A DNA stretch of 12,349 bases from Legionella sp. (GTDB taxonomy: Bacteria; Pseudomonadota; Gammaproteobacteria; Legionellales; Legionellaceae): assembly GCA_004297865.1 (NCBI GenBank), contig SCSO01000124.1, positions 1 through 12,349 on the forward strand. The letters are read 5' to 3'. The notes under the pieces are model-generated. The model had not been told where the DNA came from. It worked only from the letters and a program-made list of their open reading frames with translations, and did not search any database. Made by a program: the position numbers and the translations under genes. Below are positions 6,590-12,349 of this stretch, piece after piece (positions within the stretch are counted from its first letter, which is position 1; every line of letters begins with the position of its first letter).

Positions 6590-7801
6590 TTATTTCAACA
6601 GGGCGTTATTGTGCAGAGTTGTCGCAAGGATTGCAATAATTTGCCCGGCTAAGCGGGTTTTATGGGCCAATGGCAGTGCAATCTGTTTATTTTTTGTGAT
6701 TACTGTGACTTCATTTAAATCATTCTCAAAACCTCGACCATTCCCTACTTGATTAGCCACAATCATATCGAGTTTTTTATTGCGCAATTTATCTTGAGCA
6801 TATTCAATAAGATGAGAGGTTTCTGCAGCAAAACCCACTACAAAGGAAGCCTGACCACTTTCAGCGACCGCACTTAAAATGTCAGGAGTTCTTTTTAGTT
6901 TTAGACTCATTTCTGCCTGATCTTTCTTCTTCACTTTCTCATCTAAAGGTTGTTCTAATTGATAATCGGCAACCGCCGCGCTTCCGATAAAGATCTGGCC
7001 TTTTTGTAACTTATCCATCACCGCATTAAACATGGATTGTGCTGAATCCACGCGAACCAACTCTATACCTGCAGAAGCTTCTAAATGACTTGGTCCACTG
7101 ACTAAAGTGACTTTAGCGCCAGCCATTAACGCCGCTTCGGCGAGAGCAAAGCCCATTTTTCCGGAGCTGTAATTGCTAAGAAAACGCACAGGATCAATGC
7201 CTTCACGGGTAGGTCCCGCGGTGATTAAGACATTTTTTCCTTTTAATAATTGGTTAACTTCATATAAGCGCAGTGCATCAATGATTTGTTCAGCTTCACT
7301 CATACGTCCCAAACCATATTCACCACAGGCTTGCGAGCCTTCTTCCGGTCCAACAAAAATCACGCCGCGCTCTTGTAGGAGTTTGGTATTGGCTTGGGTT
7401 GCTGGATGTGCCCACATGCTACGATTCATTGCTGGACAGACTATCACTGGAGTTTCTGTCACTAAATACAAAGTGGAGAGTAAATCATCGGCCAGCCCTT
7501 GGGCCATTTTGGCTAGGCAATTGGCTGAGGCTGGGGCAATAACCAAATAATCAGCCCACCGGGCTAATTCAATATGCCCCATGGCGCGTTCGGCTTGCGT
7601 ATCAAATAAGCTAGTACGTACTTCCTTTCCTGAAAGTGCCTGCATCAACATAGGAGTGATAAACTCTTGTGCAGAAGCAGTCATCACCACTTGGACCTGG
7701 GCACCGAGGCGTGTTAGCTCTCGAAGCAAGTAGGCGGATTTGTAGGCAGCAACGCCGCCACAAACACCTAAAAGAACTTTTTTATCAGTAAAATCTTGCA
7801 T
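6590..7801 (-). CDS. coaBC: Bifunctional phosphopantothenoylcysteine decarboxylase / phosphopantothenate-cysteine ligase
   Basis: A 403-residue bifunctional CoA-biosynthesis enzyme (Dfp; E. coli 406). The flavin-dependent N-terminal CoaC domain (about 1-185) shows GVCGGVAAYK (12-21), the catalytic His76 in GHIELARWAD, APASANCLAKMA (89-100), PAMNRSMW (123-130) and Cys159 in the substrate clamp. The C-terminal CoaB domain starts at KNVLITAGPTREGIDPVRF (189-207) and continues with SNYSSGKMG, AAVADY and LKRTPDIL. Together the domains convert 4'-phosphopantothenate plus cysteine to 4'-phosphopantetheine using CTP. It heads the cluster with dut and algC and is divergent from radC with a 64-base gap, the arrangement seen in E. 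coli and Pseudomonas. Only a weak GGTG ribosome site precedes the ATG. Confidence 0.97.
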   Translation of the reverse strand: MQDFTDKKVLLGVCGGVAAYKSAYLLRELTRLGAQVQVVMTASAQEFITPMLMQALSGKEVRTSLFDTQAERAMGHIELARWADYLVIAPASANCLAKMAQGLADDLLSTLYLVTETPVIVCPAMNRSMWAHPATQANTKLLQERGVIFVGPEEGSQACGEYGLGRMSEAEQIIDALRLYEVNQLLKGKNVLITAGPTREGIDPVRFLSNYSSGKMGFALAEAALMAGAKVTLVSGPSHLEASAGIELVRVDSAQSMFNAVMDKLQKGQIFIGSAAVADYQLEQPLDEKVKKKDQAEMSLKLKRTPDILSAVAESGQASFVVGFAAETSHLIEYAQDKLRNKKLDMIVANQVGNGRGFENDLNEVTVITKNKQIALPLAHKTRLAGQIIAILATTLHNNALLK

Positions 7802-7865
7802 AATGCACCAATTTTATTAAGAATACCTCGATCAAAACATAAACCTCTTCATAAAGGAATAGAAA

Positions 7866-8549
7866 ATGAAGAATGTCCAACCTAAACAGCAGTTGCACCT
7901 GCGTGAGAAGTTATTAACCTATGGCGTGCAAGCCATGTCCGACACCGAGTTACTTGCGGTATTCATTAGTTCCGGTAGCGGCAAAAAATCCTGTTTTCAA
8001 CTAGCTAACGATCTGGTCGATCATTTAGGTGATCTACGCGGCGTATTAAATGCCGATCCCCAGAATTTTAAACAGATTCAAGGCTTAGGTGAAGTCCGTT
8101 ATGTACAATTACAAGCCGTTAAAGAAATTTGCCGGCGTAGTGATTTTATCCAATTGCAAAAAGAGATCTGTTTAAATAACTCTCATCAAACCCATGTTTT
8201 TCTTAAACGCCGTTTACGCGATAAAAAATACGAGACCTTTGTTGCTTTATTTTTAGACAACCAAAATCGCGTGTTAGCCTATGAAGAGCTCTTTCATGGC
8301 ACCATCAATAGCGCGTCGGTCCATCCCCGCCCTATTGTTGAACGGGTGCTAAGACTCAATGCCGCAGCAGTTATTTTAGCACATAATCACCCTTCGGGTC
8401 ATTCGGATGCCAGTGAGGAAGATATGGTCGTCACCCAACGTCTAAGGCAGGCACTTGATCTAATCGATACCCGTTTATTAGATCATCTGGTCATTGGTGA
8501 TAACGAAGTGTATTCCATTGTGCATAAAGCCAAGTGGAATTGTCATTAA
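7866..8549 (+). CDS. radC: RadC-family JAMM/MPN+ domain protein
   Basis: A 227-residue protein of normal RadC length. The N-terminal half (about 8-90) contains the family's helix-hairpin-helix-like region (IQGLGEVRYVQLQAVKE, 71-87). The C-terminal JAMM domain holds the full metal-binding signature HxH-x7-SxxD at His173, His175, Ser183 and Asp186 (HNHPSGHSDASEED). Despite the name, RadC was shown not to be the basis of the E. coli radC102 repair defect, and its physiological role is unsettled. An AAGGAAT ribosome site lies just before the ATG. It is divergent from coaBC and is followed eight bases later by a small membrane protein gene. Confidence 0.95.
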   Translation: MKNVQPKQQLHLREKLLTYGVQAMSDTELLAVFISSGSGKKSCFQLANDLVDHLGDLRGVLNADPQNFKQIQGLGEVRYVQLQAVKEICRRSDFIQLQKEICLNNSHQTHVFLKRRLRDKKYETFVALFLDNQNRVLAYEELFHGTINSASVHPRPIVERVLRLNAAAVILAHNHPSGHSDASEEDMVVTQRLRQALDLIDTRLLDHLVIGDNEVYSIVHKAKWNCH

Positions 8550-8557
8550 GGATCACT

Positions 8558-8803
8558 ATGTTTACTTCTTTTATTAAGGCTTTAATTAAAAACTCCAAAG
8601 TTCAATGGACCATTTTGGTCTGTTTGGTGCTCGACTACTATCGCTCTGGCTCATTGCAACAAAGCAGTTCCCTCATTTGTACTCTTGGGCTGAGTTACAT
8701 TGGGCTGTGCTACTTTTTTATGACGAGAATGCCCCTAAAACCTGTAGAGAAAATTAAACGAATTAGTGATCAATATCGTCAGCCAAATAAAGAAAAATCT
8801 TGA
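8558..8803 (+). CDS. Small membrane protein of unknown function
   Basis: I choose the ATG at 8558 because AAGGATC (8548-8554) is correctly placed before it and the radC stop lies just upstream. An in-frame ATG at 8534 is inside radC and has no ribosome site. The 81-residue product has hydrophobic stretches at about residues 15-25 and 36-56, the second the more convincing membrane segment, and a basic hydrophilic C-terminus (about 60-81). I do not recognise the family. It could be co-transcribed with radC (8-base gap). The next gene starts 51 bases later on the same strand. Confidence 0.6.
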   Translation: MFTSFIKALIKNSKVQWTILVCLVLDYYRSGSLQQSSSLICTLGLSYIGLCYFFMTRMPLKPVEKIKRISDQYRQPNKEKS

Positions 8804-8806
8804 AAG

Positions 8807-8835
8807 TTGAAACAGAATAATTTATATCCTATTTT
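8807..8835 (+). promoter_or_regulatory. Possible promoter of the DUF885 gene
   Basis: TTGAAA (8807-8812) and TATTTT (8830-8835) are separated by 17 bases. This would start transcription near the TAAGGTG ribosome site (8841-8847), giving a very short leader before the ATG at 8855. The -10 is a weak match in AT-rich DNA, so this is only suggestive; read-through from radC is the alternative. Confidence 0.3.
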
Positions 8836-8854
8836 TTTACTAAGGTGTTGCATT

Positions 8855-10636
8855 ATGGATTACCAATTTCCCAAAAAATTAAGCATACTAGTGTGTGGCT
8901 TATCTTTAATATTAAGTACAGGGCTCATGGCTAAATCGAACCATCCTTCCCGGCAAAATCAACGTGAGCGTTTTATTGCCTTAGCTCATGATTATGAAAA
9001 AGCCTATTTTGAAAACTTCCCTGAAATGGGAGTTTTTTGGGGCAAGAAAGATGTTGCTTATGATTATTTTAGAGATCATTCACATGTTGCAACTTTACGC
9101 TGGCAACAACGTGAAGATGAGTTTCTCAGCGCCCTAGCGCAAATTGATGTGAAGGCTTTGCAGGATACCCCTGAATATATTACTTATAACCTTTTAAAAG
9201 GGACCTTAGAAAATAATCAAGGTGCTCGTGTGTGTCATGAATCTTTATGGCATATTAATCCCACCTTTGCTGGTTGGCATATGATTTCTACTCGGATTGC
9301 AGAAAAACAACCCGTAGGTACCCCTGAAAATCGACAAATGGCTATCAAACGTTGGAATACTTTTTCAAAAACGGTTGATGACGAAATCAATAATTTAAAA
9401 TTAGGGATTAGCAAAGGCTATACTGCCCCTAAAACTGCTGTGCGTATTGTTCTAAAACAATTGCAAATTATTCTTAAAAACAGCCCGGAAACCTCTCCTT
9501 ATTTTACAATGGCTGAGCGCGATACTGATCCGCAATTTAAAGCCACCATTACCGAACTGATTAAAAATCAGATTCATCCTGCTTTACAACGCTATGCTAA
9601 TTTTCTCGAAAACGACTATATGCCTTATGCACGAGATCAAGTAGGTGTCTCCGCTTTACCAGATGGTGTGGCTTGTTATCAGGCAAAAGTTAAGCAAGAA
9701 ACCACGTTGAATATGGATCCTCAAAAAATCCATGAATTCGGCTTACAACATATGGAACAACTTAAGTCAGAAGTTGCTACTATAGGAATGGACGAATTTG
9801 GCTTAGAGGACATGAGTGCAATCTTTCAAGAAGCAAAGACTCGGCCAGAGTATCTTTTCAAATCCGAAGCAGAGATTCTTAGTTATAATTATGCGGCGTT
9901 TGAACGTGCTAAGAGCAAAATGTCCGCCTGGTTTGGCATTATTCCAAAATCAGAGGCAATCATTAAACCTTATCCAGAATATCGCGCAAAAACCGGCGCC
10001 TCTGGAGAATATTCTCCTCCCAGTGAAGATGGTACACAACCAGGTACTTATTATATTAACACCTACAATCCAACCGCTAAGAGCCGTGTTGATCAAGAAG
10101 CGATTCTTTTCCATGAATTGATTCCAGGTCATCATTTGCAAGTGGCAATATCCTATGAAGATAAGTCACATCATAGTTTAGATAAATATTTGTGGAATGC
10201 AGGTTTTGGTGAAGGCTGGGCACTCTATGCTGAGCGGGTTGCAGATGAAATGAATTTATATACTGATGAAATCTCTCGTTTAGGGATGTTGGCGAACGAA
10301 ACATTAAGAACTGCGCGTTTAGTCGTTGATCCAGGATTGCATGTGATGAATTGGACTCGTGAAGAAGCGATTGAATACATGAAGCAGCATACTGCAATGA
10401 GTGATTTTATCATTGAGGGTGAAGTCGACAGGTACATCATGCTCCCAGGTCAAGCTACTTCTTACATGTTAGGTAAACAACAAATTGATCTCTTACGGCA
10501 TTTGGCGGAAAAGAAAATGGGGAATCACTTTGATATTCGTGAATTTCATGCACAGGTTTTAAAGAATGGCGCAGTTACTTTACCGATGTTGCAAGAGCAG
10601 ATTAACCATTGGATTGAATCAAAATTGGAAAAGTAA
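8855..10636 (+). CDS. Exported DUF885-family protein, putative zinc metallopeptidase
   Basis: A 593-residue protein. I start it at the ATG at 8855, which has TAAGGTG seven bases upstream and opens directly with a signal peptide: basic PKK (residues 6-8), a hydrophobic core to about residue 25 and a likely cut after GLMA. An in-frame TTG at 8807 would add 16 residues and bury this signal. The family's conserved HELIPGHHLQ (420-429) and GFGEGWALYAE (450-460) are intact. The histidine/glutamate arrangement suggests a metal-dependent hydrolase of the gluzincin kind, with His420, Glu421, a downstream His and Glu453 as candidate ligands or catalytic residues. DUF885 proteins are often annotated as peptidases, but the substrate is not known. 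Export to the periplasm is inferred from the signal peptide. Confidence 0.9.
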   Translation: MDYQFPKKLSILVCGLSLILSTGLMAKSNHPSRQNQRERFIALAHDYEKAYFENFPEMGVFWGKKDVAYDYFRDHSHVATLRWQQREDEFLSALAQIDVKALQDTPEYITYNLLKGTLENNQGARVCHESLWHINPTFAGWHMISTRIAEKQPVGTPENRQMAIKRWNTFSKTVDDEINNLKLGISKGYTAPKTAVRIVLKQLQIILKNSPETSPYFTMAERDTDPQFKATITELIKNQIHPALQRYANFLENDYMPYARDQVGVSALPDGVACYQAKVKQETTLNMDPQKIHEFGLQHMEQLKSEVATIGMDEFGLEDMSAIFQEAKTRPEYLFKSEAEILSYNYAAFERAKSKMSAWFGIIPKSEAIIKPYPEYRAKTGASGEYSPPSEDGTQPGTYYINTYNPTAKSRVDQEAILFHELIPGHHLQVAISYEDKSHHSLDKYLWNAGFGEGWALYAERVADEMNLYTDEISRLGMLANETLRTARLVVDPGLHVMNWTREEAIEYMKQHTAMSDFIIEGEVDRYIMLPGQATSYMLGKQQIDLLRHLAEKKMGNHFDIREFHAQVLKNGAVTLPMLQEQINHWIESKLEK

Positions 10637-10670
10637 ATCTCCCTTCTTCCTTGCAGGGAGAAGGGAGATT
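10636..10670. terminator. Long hairpin between the DUF885 and SnoaL-like genes
   Basis: A perfect 12-bp inverted repeat, AATCTCCCTTCT (10636-10647) and AGAAGGGAGATT (10659-10670), can extend inward by two or three more pairs, leaving a small loop. It begins at the last base of the DUF885 stop codon. No T tract follows on the plus strand; on the minus strand TTTACTTTT follows. It may act as a bidirectional terminator between convergent genes, or as a mobile palindromic repeat. Confidence 0.55.
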
Positions 10671-10671
10671 C

Positions 10672-10705
10672 TGTTGGGCTTCGCTTTGCTCGGCACCAAC
10701 CTACA
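10672..10705. repeat. Palindromic intergenic repeat, TGTAGGTTGG family, single copy
   Basis: Outer arms GTTGGGC (10673-10679) and GC-A-CCAAC (10693-10700) pair with one bulged A. The element reads TGTTGGGC...CCAACCTACA, the same outer sequence as the mirrored repeat at 12017-12089 but with a longer, different centre (TTCGCTTTGCTCG). It sits one base after the preceding hairpin. Elements of this look are common intergenic repeats in many bacterial genomes. Confidence 0.6.
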
Positions 10706-10713
10706 TTTTCAAC

Positions 10714-11127
10714 CTACGCCCCAACTGGAAACGAACTATTTTCCGAATTCCGATAATCCGGAAAGGATGCGTGCATATGCGCGATTTTCCATTGACCTTC
10801 TTCTTGCGCAATGGTTATCGTTCCGCGTAATTGCTCAAACTCATATTCCTCTCCTGCAATGACTAGCTTGGCTGTATTAATCGCTGCAGTCCAAGGCTCA
10901 TCTTCTTTTGTAGGAATAAAAGCACCCACTTTAATTTGTCCGTGATCGGATTGTTGCCAATCTCTTTGCAATTGCGCTTCTATCTGCGCAAGACCCACGC
11001 GATATTCATCAATAGCAGATCCCCACATAATAGCTTCTTGGGTAAATAGACTTAATAACAAAGATAAATCACGATTTTCATAACCACTACAAAATTGGGT
11101 GAATAAATGTTCTGCTTGTTTACTCAT
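10714..11127 (-). CDS. SnoaL-like / NTF2-fold protein
   Basis: A 137-residue protein with the pattern of the SnoaL-like (DUF4440/NTF2) fold. The N-terminal helix EHLFTQFCSGYENRDLSLLL is followed by LFTQEAIMWGS (28-38), then alternating strands ending in GQWKIAHMHASF. Such proteins are small alpha+beta cones used as isomerases, hydrolases, binding proteins or ketosteroid-isomerase relatives; no specific substrate can be assigned. An AAGGAGT ribosome site precedes the ATG at 11127. The last residues and the TAG stop (10714-10716) fall in sequence resembling the adjacent repeat family (GCGTAGGTTG), so the C-terminal tail may be repeat-derived. The gene follows the LuxR-type regulator gene on the same strand, separated by a terminator-like hairpin. 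Confidence 0.8.
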   Translation of the reverse strand: MSKQAEHLFTQFCSGYENRDLSLLLSLFTQEAIMWGSAIDEYRVGLAQIEAQLQRDWQQSDHGQIKVGAFIPTKEDEPWTAAINTAKLVIAGEEYEFEQLRGTITIAQEEGQWKIAHMHASFPDYRNSENSSFPVGA

Positions 11128-11163
11128 GCTGACTCCTTATAAAAAAACGGAGTTTAAAAGAGC

Positions 11164-11203
11164 AAAAAGGCAATGTCTGTCCGGGAAAACCCGGACAAAC
11201 ATT
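11164..11203 (-). terminator. Intrinsic terminator of the LuxR-type regulator gene
   Basis: TGTCCGGG (11178-11185) and CCCGGACA (11190-11197) form a perfect 8-bp GC-rich stem around AAAA. Beyond one mismatch, AATGT (11172-11176) and ACATT (11199-11203) add five pairs. On the minus strand GCC and then TTTTT (complement of 11164-11168) follow the stem. The stem reaches into the regulator's TAA stop. It should largely separate this gene from the SnoaL-like gene downstream. Confidence 0.72.
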
Positions 11204-11960
11204 AATAGAGAAGCCGTTCTAGTTCAGTCAAATTAGCAAAACCTGTACGGGCCTTAATGCGTTGAATATAAGTCTCTACCGTCCGCGGAGAGAGATGTAA
11301 GCGTTTGGCCGTATTTTTATAAGATAAACCTTGCAACAAACCACGAAGACAAGCGAGCTCCTGCGCGGTGATATGAGTAAGTCCCGTTTTACCCTGAACA
11401 TCAATTTTGCCTTGCGTCAAACAGAGCCTATCATAATTACAATCGCGATAAGGCTCTGGTAACAAAATTGGATTTTTATCCATCAAAGCAAGCAAATCTT
11501 GATGTTCCACATCAAAATCATTAATAAATTGTTCAATGGCTTTTATTTTATTTAAATAAAAGGAACCACCATTCATCGGATCAAAAGCTGTCGTCACCGC
11601 AATCATATCGTAATAAAATTGAGTGCGACGAACATACGTAATTCCATTACGCAAATTAAATTTTTCTCTCGCCATTTGCACCGGCATATCAGGCAATTCT
11701 TCATCCCAAAGAAACCAAAAAGAAGAGACTTTTTGATGTTCCTCGGTATACGAAGAAAAAATAACCGGCTGATTATCAATATGTTGAAAAAGTTCTAGTA
11801 ATCCCGTTTCATTCGTCAGCAAACCGACCGAGCCATCAATATAACAGCGAAGATATTGAAAATAATTAAACTGATGAGTATGTAAAAATGAGGAAGTAAT
11901 GTCTTGAATTTTCGTTTTGGCATTAAAGGTAAAATGATCATGAGGTAACAAAACAGGCAT
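11202..11960 (-). CDS. LuxR-type helix-turn-helix transcriptional regulator
   Basis: A 252-residue protein. The C-terminal part (about 194-240) is a LuxR/GerE DNA-binding domain: LTHITAQELACLRGLLQG, SYKNTAKRLHLSPRTVETY with the recognition helix near 224-233, and IQRIKARTG. The N-terminal 190 residues show no phosphoacceptor receiver pattern, and I cannot assign them to a known sensor domain. The stretch FWFLWDEELP (81-90) followed by NGITYV (105-110) loosely recalls the order of motifs in autoinducer-binding LuxR domains, so a divergent ligand-binding domain is possible. No synthase-like gene is nearby. The ATG at 11960 has no clear ribosome site. It is followed by its own terminator and the SnoaL-like gene. 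Confidence 0.85.
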   Translation of the reverse strand: MPVLLPHDHFTFNAKTKIQDITSSFLHTHQFNYFQYLRCYIDGSVGLLTNETGLLELFQHIDNQPVIFSSYTEEHQKVSSFWFLWDEELPDMPVQMAREKFNLRNGITYVRRTQFYYDMIAVTTAFDPMNGGSFYLNKIKAIEQFINDFDVEHQDLLALMDKNPILLPEPYRDCNYDRLCLTQGKIDVQGKTGLTHITAQELACLRGLLQGLSYKNTAKRLHLSPRTVETYIQRIKARTGFANLTELERLLY

Positions 11961-12016
11961 AGCATACGATTTGATTACAAAATGGGCCTAATTTTAGCAC
12001 GAATATAATAAAAATC

Positions 12017-12089
12017 GTAGGTTGGGTCTCGACCCAACAGCGAACCTTTTCTACCATCAAGATCCATGTTGGGTCACGACCCAACCTAC
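12017..12089. repeat. Mirrored pair of palindromic repeats (TGTAGGTTGG family)
   Basis: Two 23-base units (12017-12039 and 12067-12089) are inverted copies of each other, differing only in the two centre bases, and are separated by 27 bases. Each unit is itself palindromic (GTTGGGTC / GACCCAAC, 8 bp around two bases). The outer ends (GTAGGTTGG, CCAACCTAC) match the repeat at 10672-10705. The whole block fills the space between the epmA stop and the LuxR-type gene start. It may also end epmA transcription. The rest of 11961-12105 shows no gene. Confidence 0.75.
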
Positions 12090-12105
12090 ATTTAATATAA
12101 AGGCA

Positions 12106-12349
12106 TCATGCTCGCCTAAAATCAAAGGATTGAACATTTGCGAGATTTGATTGTTCTAGGGCTAAAGCCAGTAACCTATCCACTCCTAGAGCCACTCCAC
12201 TACATGCAGGTAAACCCTGGCTCAAAGCATCTAACAAATAAACATCCGCCTCCACAGAAGGTAAACCCCGAGCCTCCCGCAAAGCCTGATCATCAGCAAA
12301 ACGCCGAGCTTGTGCTGACGCATCAGTTAACTCATGAAAACCATTAGCC
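12106..12349 (-). CDS. epmA: EF-P--(R)-beta-lysine ligase EpmA, C-terminal part
   Basis: The frame is open to the window's right edge, giving the last 80 residues; the start lies outside. The sequence begins ANGFHELTDASAQARRF, continues with REARGLPSVEADVYLLDAL, and contains the class II synthetase motif 3 GVALGVDRLLALAL (51-64) before ending QSFDFRRA. This matches the C-terminus of EpmA (PoxA/GenX), a truncated lysyl-tRNA synthetase homologue that attaches beta-lysine to a conserved lysine of elongation factor P in the cytoplasm. The HELTDA stretch and the short tail after motif 3 fit EpmA rather than full-length LysS. The stop at 12106-12108 is followed by the palindromic repeat pair. Confidence 0.9.
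   Translation of the reverse strand, partial: ANGFHELTDASAQARRFADDQALREARGLPSVEADVYLLDALSQGLPACSGVALGVDRLLALALEQSNLANVQSFDFRRA

Noticed and set aside
7173..7550. Plus-strand open frame of 125 codons
   Set aside because: It lies wholly inside coaBC on the other strand, where conserved motifs fix the reading frame; there is no ribosome site or recognisable product.
7802..7865. Promoter elements between coaBC and radC
   Set aside because: Candidate -35/-10 pairs on both strands match the consensus poorly (for example TTGCAT with AAGAAT), so I do not annotate them although promoters must lie here or nearby.
8807..8854. TTG start adding 16 residues to the DUF885 protein
   Set aside because: It would place hydrophilic and hydrophobic residues before a normal signal peptide; the ATG at 8855 has a well-placed TAAGGTG ribosome site.
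9816..10440. Several open frames of 60-106 codons on both strands
   Set aside because: All lie within the DUF885 gene, whose frame contains the conserved HELIPGHH and GEGWALYAE motifs.
10566..10862. Plus-strand open frame of 98 codons spanning the end of the DUF885 gene
   Set aside because: It runs through the hairpin and palindromic repeat and is then antisense to the SnoaL-like gene; no ribosome site or family features.
12138..12347. Plus-strand open frame of 69 codons at the right end
   Set aside because: It is antisense to epmA, whose minus-strand translation matches the EpmA C-terminus with the class II motif 3; the plus-strand product is low-complexity with no family features.

Overview
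The window reads as ordinary chromosomal DNA of an AT-rich gammaproteobacterium. The gene order coaBC-dut-algC with radC divergent beside coaBC is a known gammaproteobacterial arrangement. EamA, EpmA, a TPR-methyltransferase next to rdgB and a LuxR-type regulator fit a Legionellales-like (Legionella/Coxiella relatives) host, but this placement is inference. I see no tRNA, rRNA, CRISPR array, transposase, phage gene or recognisable defence system.

Left part (1-3000): the 3' end of a membrane GT2 glycosyltransferase (plus strand) converges on, and overlaps, a YdjC/ChbG-type deacetylase gene (minus). Upstream of the deacetylase on the same strand lie an EamA-type exporter and a small membrane protein. 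A 129-base gap then separates these from the plus-strand pair rdgB (house-cleaning nucleotide pyrophosphatase) and a protein of ten TPRs fused to a SAM methyltransferase, which are joined by an ATGA overlap. The glycosyltransferase/deacetylase pair resembles the Francisella FlmF2/NaxD pair, which makes and deacetylates a polyprenyl-phosphate amino sugar for lipid A decoration. This is the most specific functional hypothesis in the window.

Middle (4700-8550): the minus-strand cluster coaBC-dut-algC covers CoA biosynthesis, dUTP removal and phosphomanno/glucomutase. Its genes are 12 bases apart or overlapping. The cluster ends at a compact hairpin terminator that holds the stop codons of both algC and the convergent methyltransferase. 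radC starts divergently from coaBC and is followed by a small membrane protein gene and by an exported DUF885 putative metallopeptidase.

Right part (10630-12349): hairpins and palindromic intergenic repeats flank two minus-strand genes, a SnoaL/NTF2-like protein and a LuxR-type regulator with an unrecognised N-terminal domain. The C-terminal 80 residues of EpmA (EF-P lysylation enzyme) end the window. Two loci here carry the same repeat family (outer sequence TGTAGGTTGG...CCAACA), once as a single copy and once as a mirrored pair.

I did not find a convincing previously undescribed system. The findings below are mostly local architecture and hypotheses about the less characterised genes.
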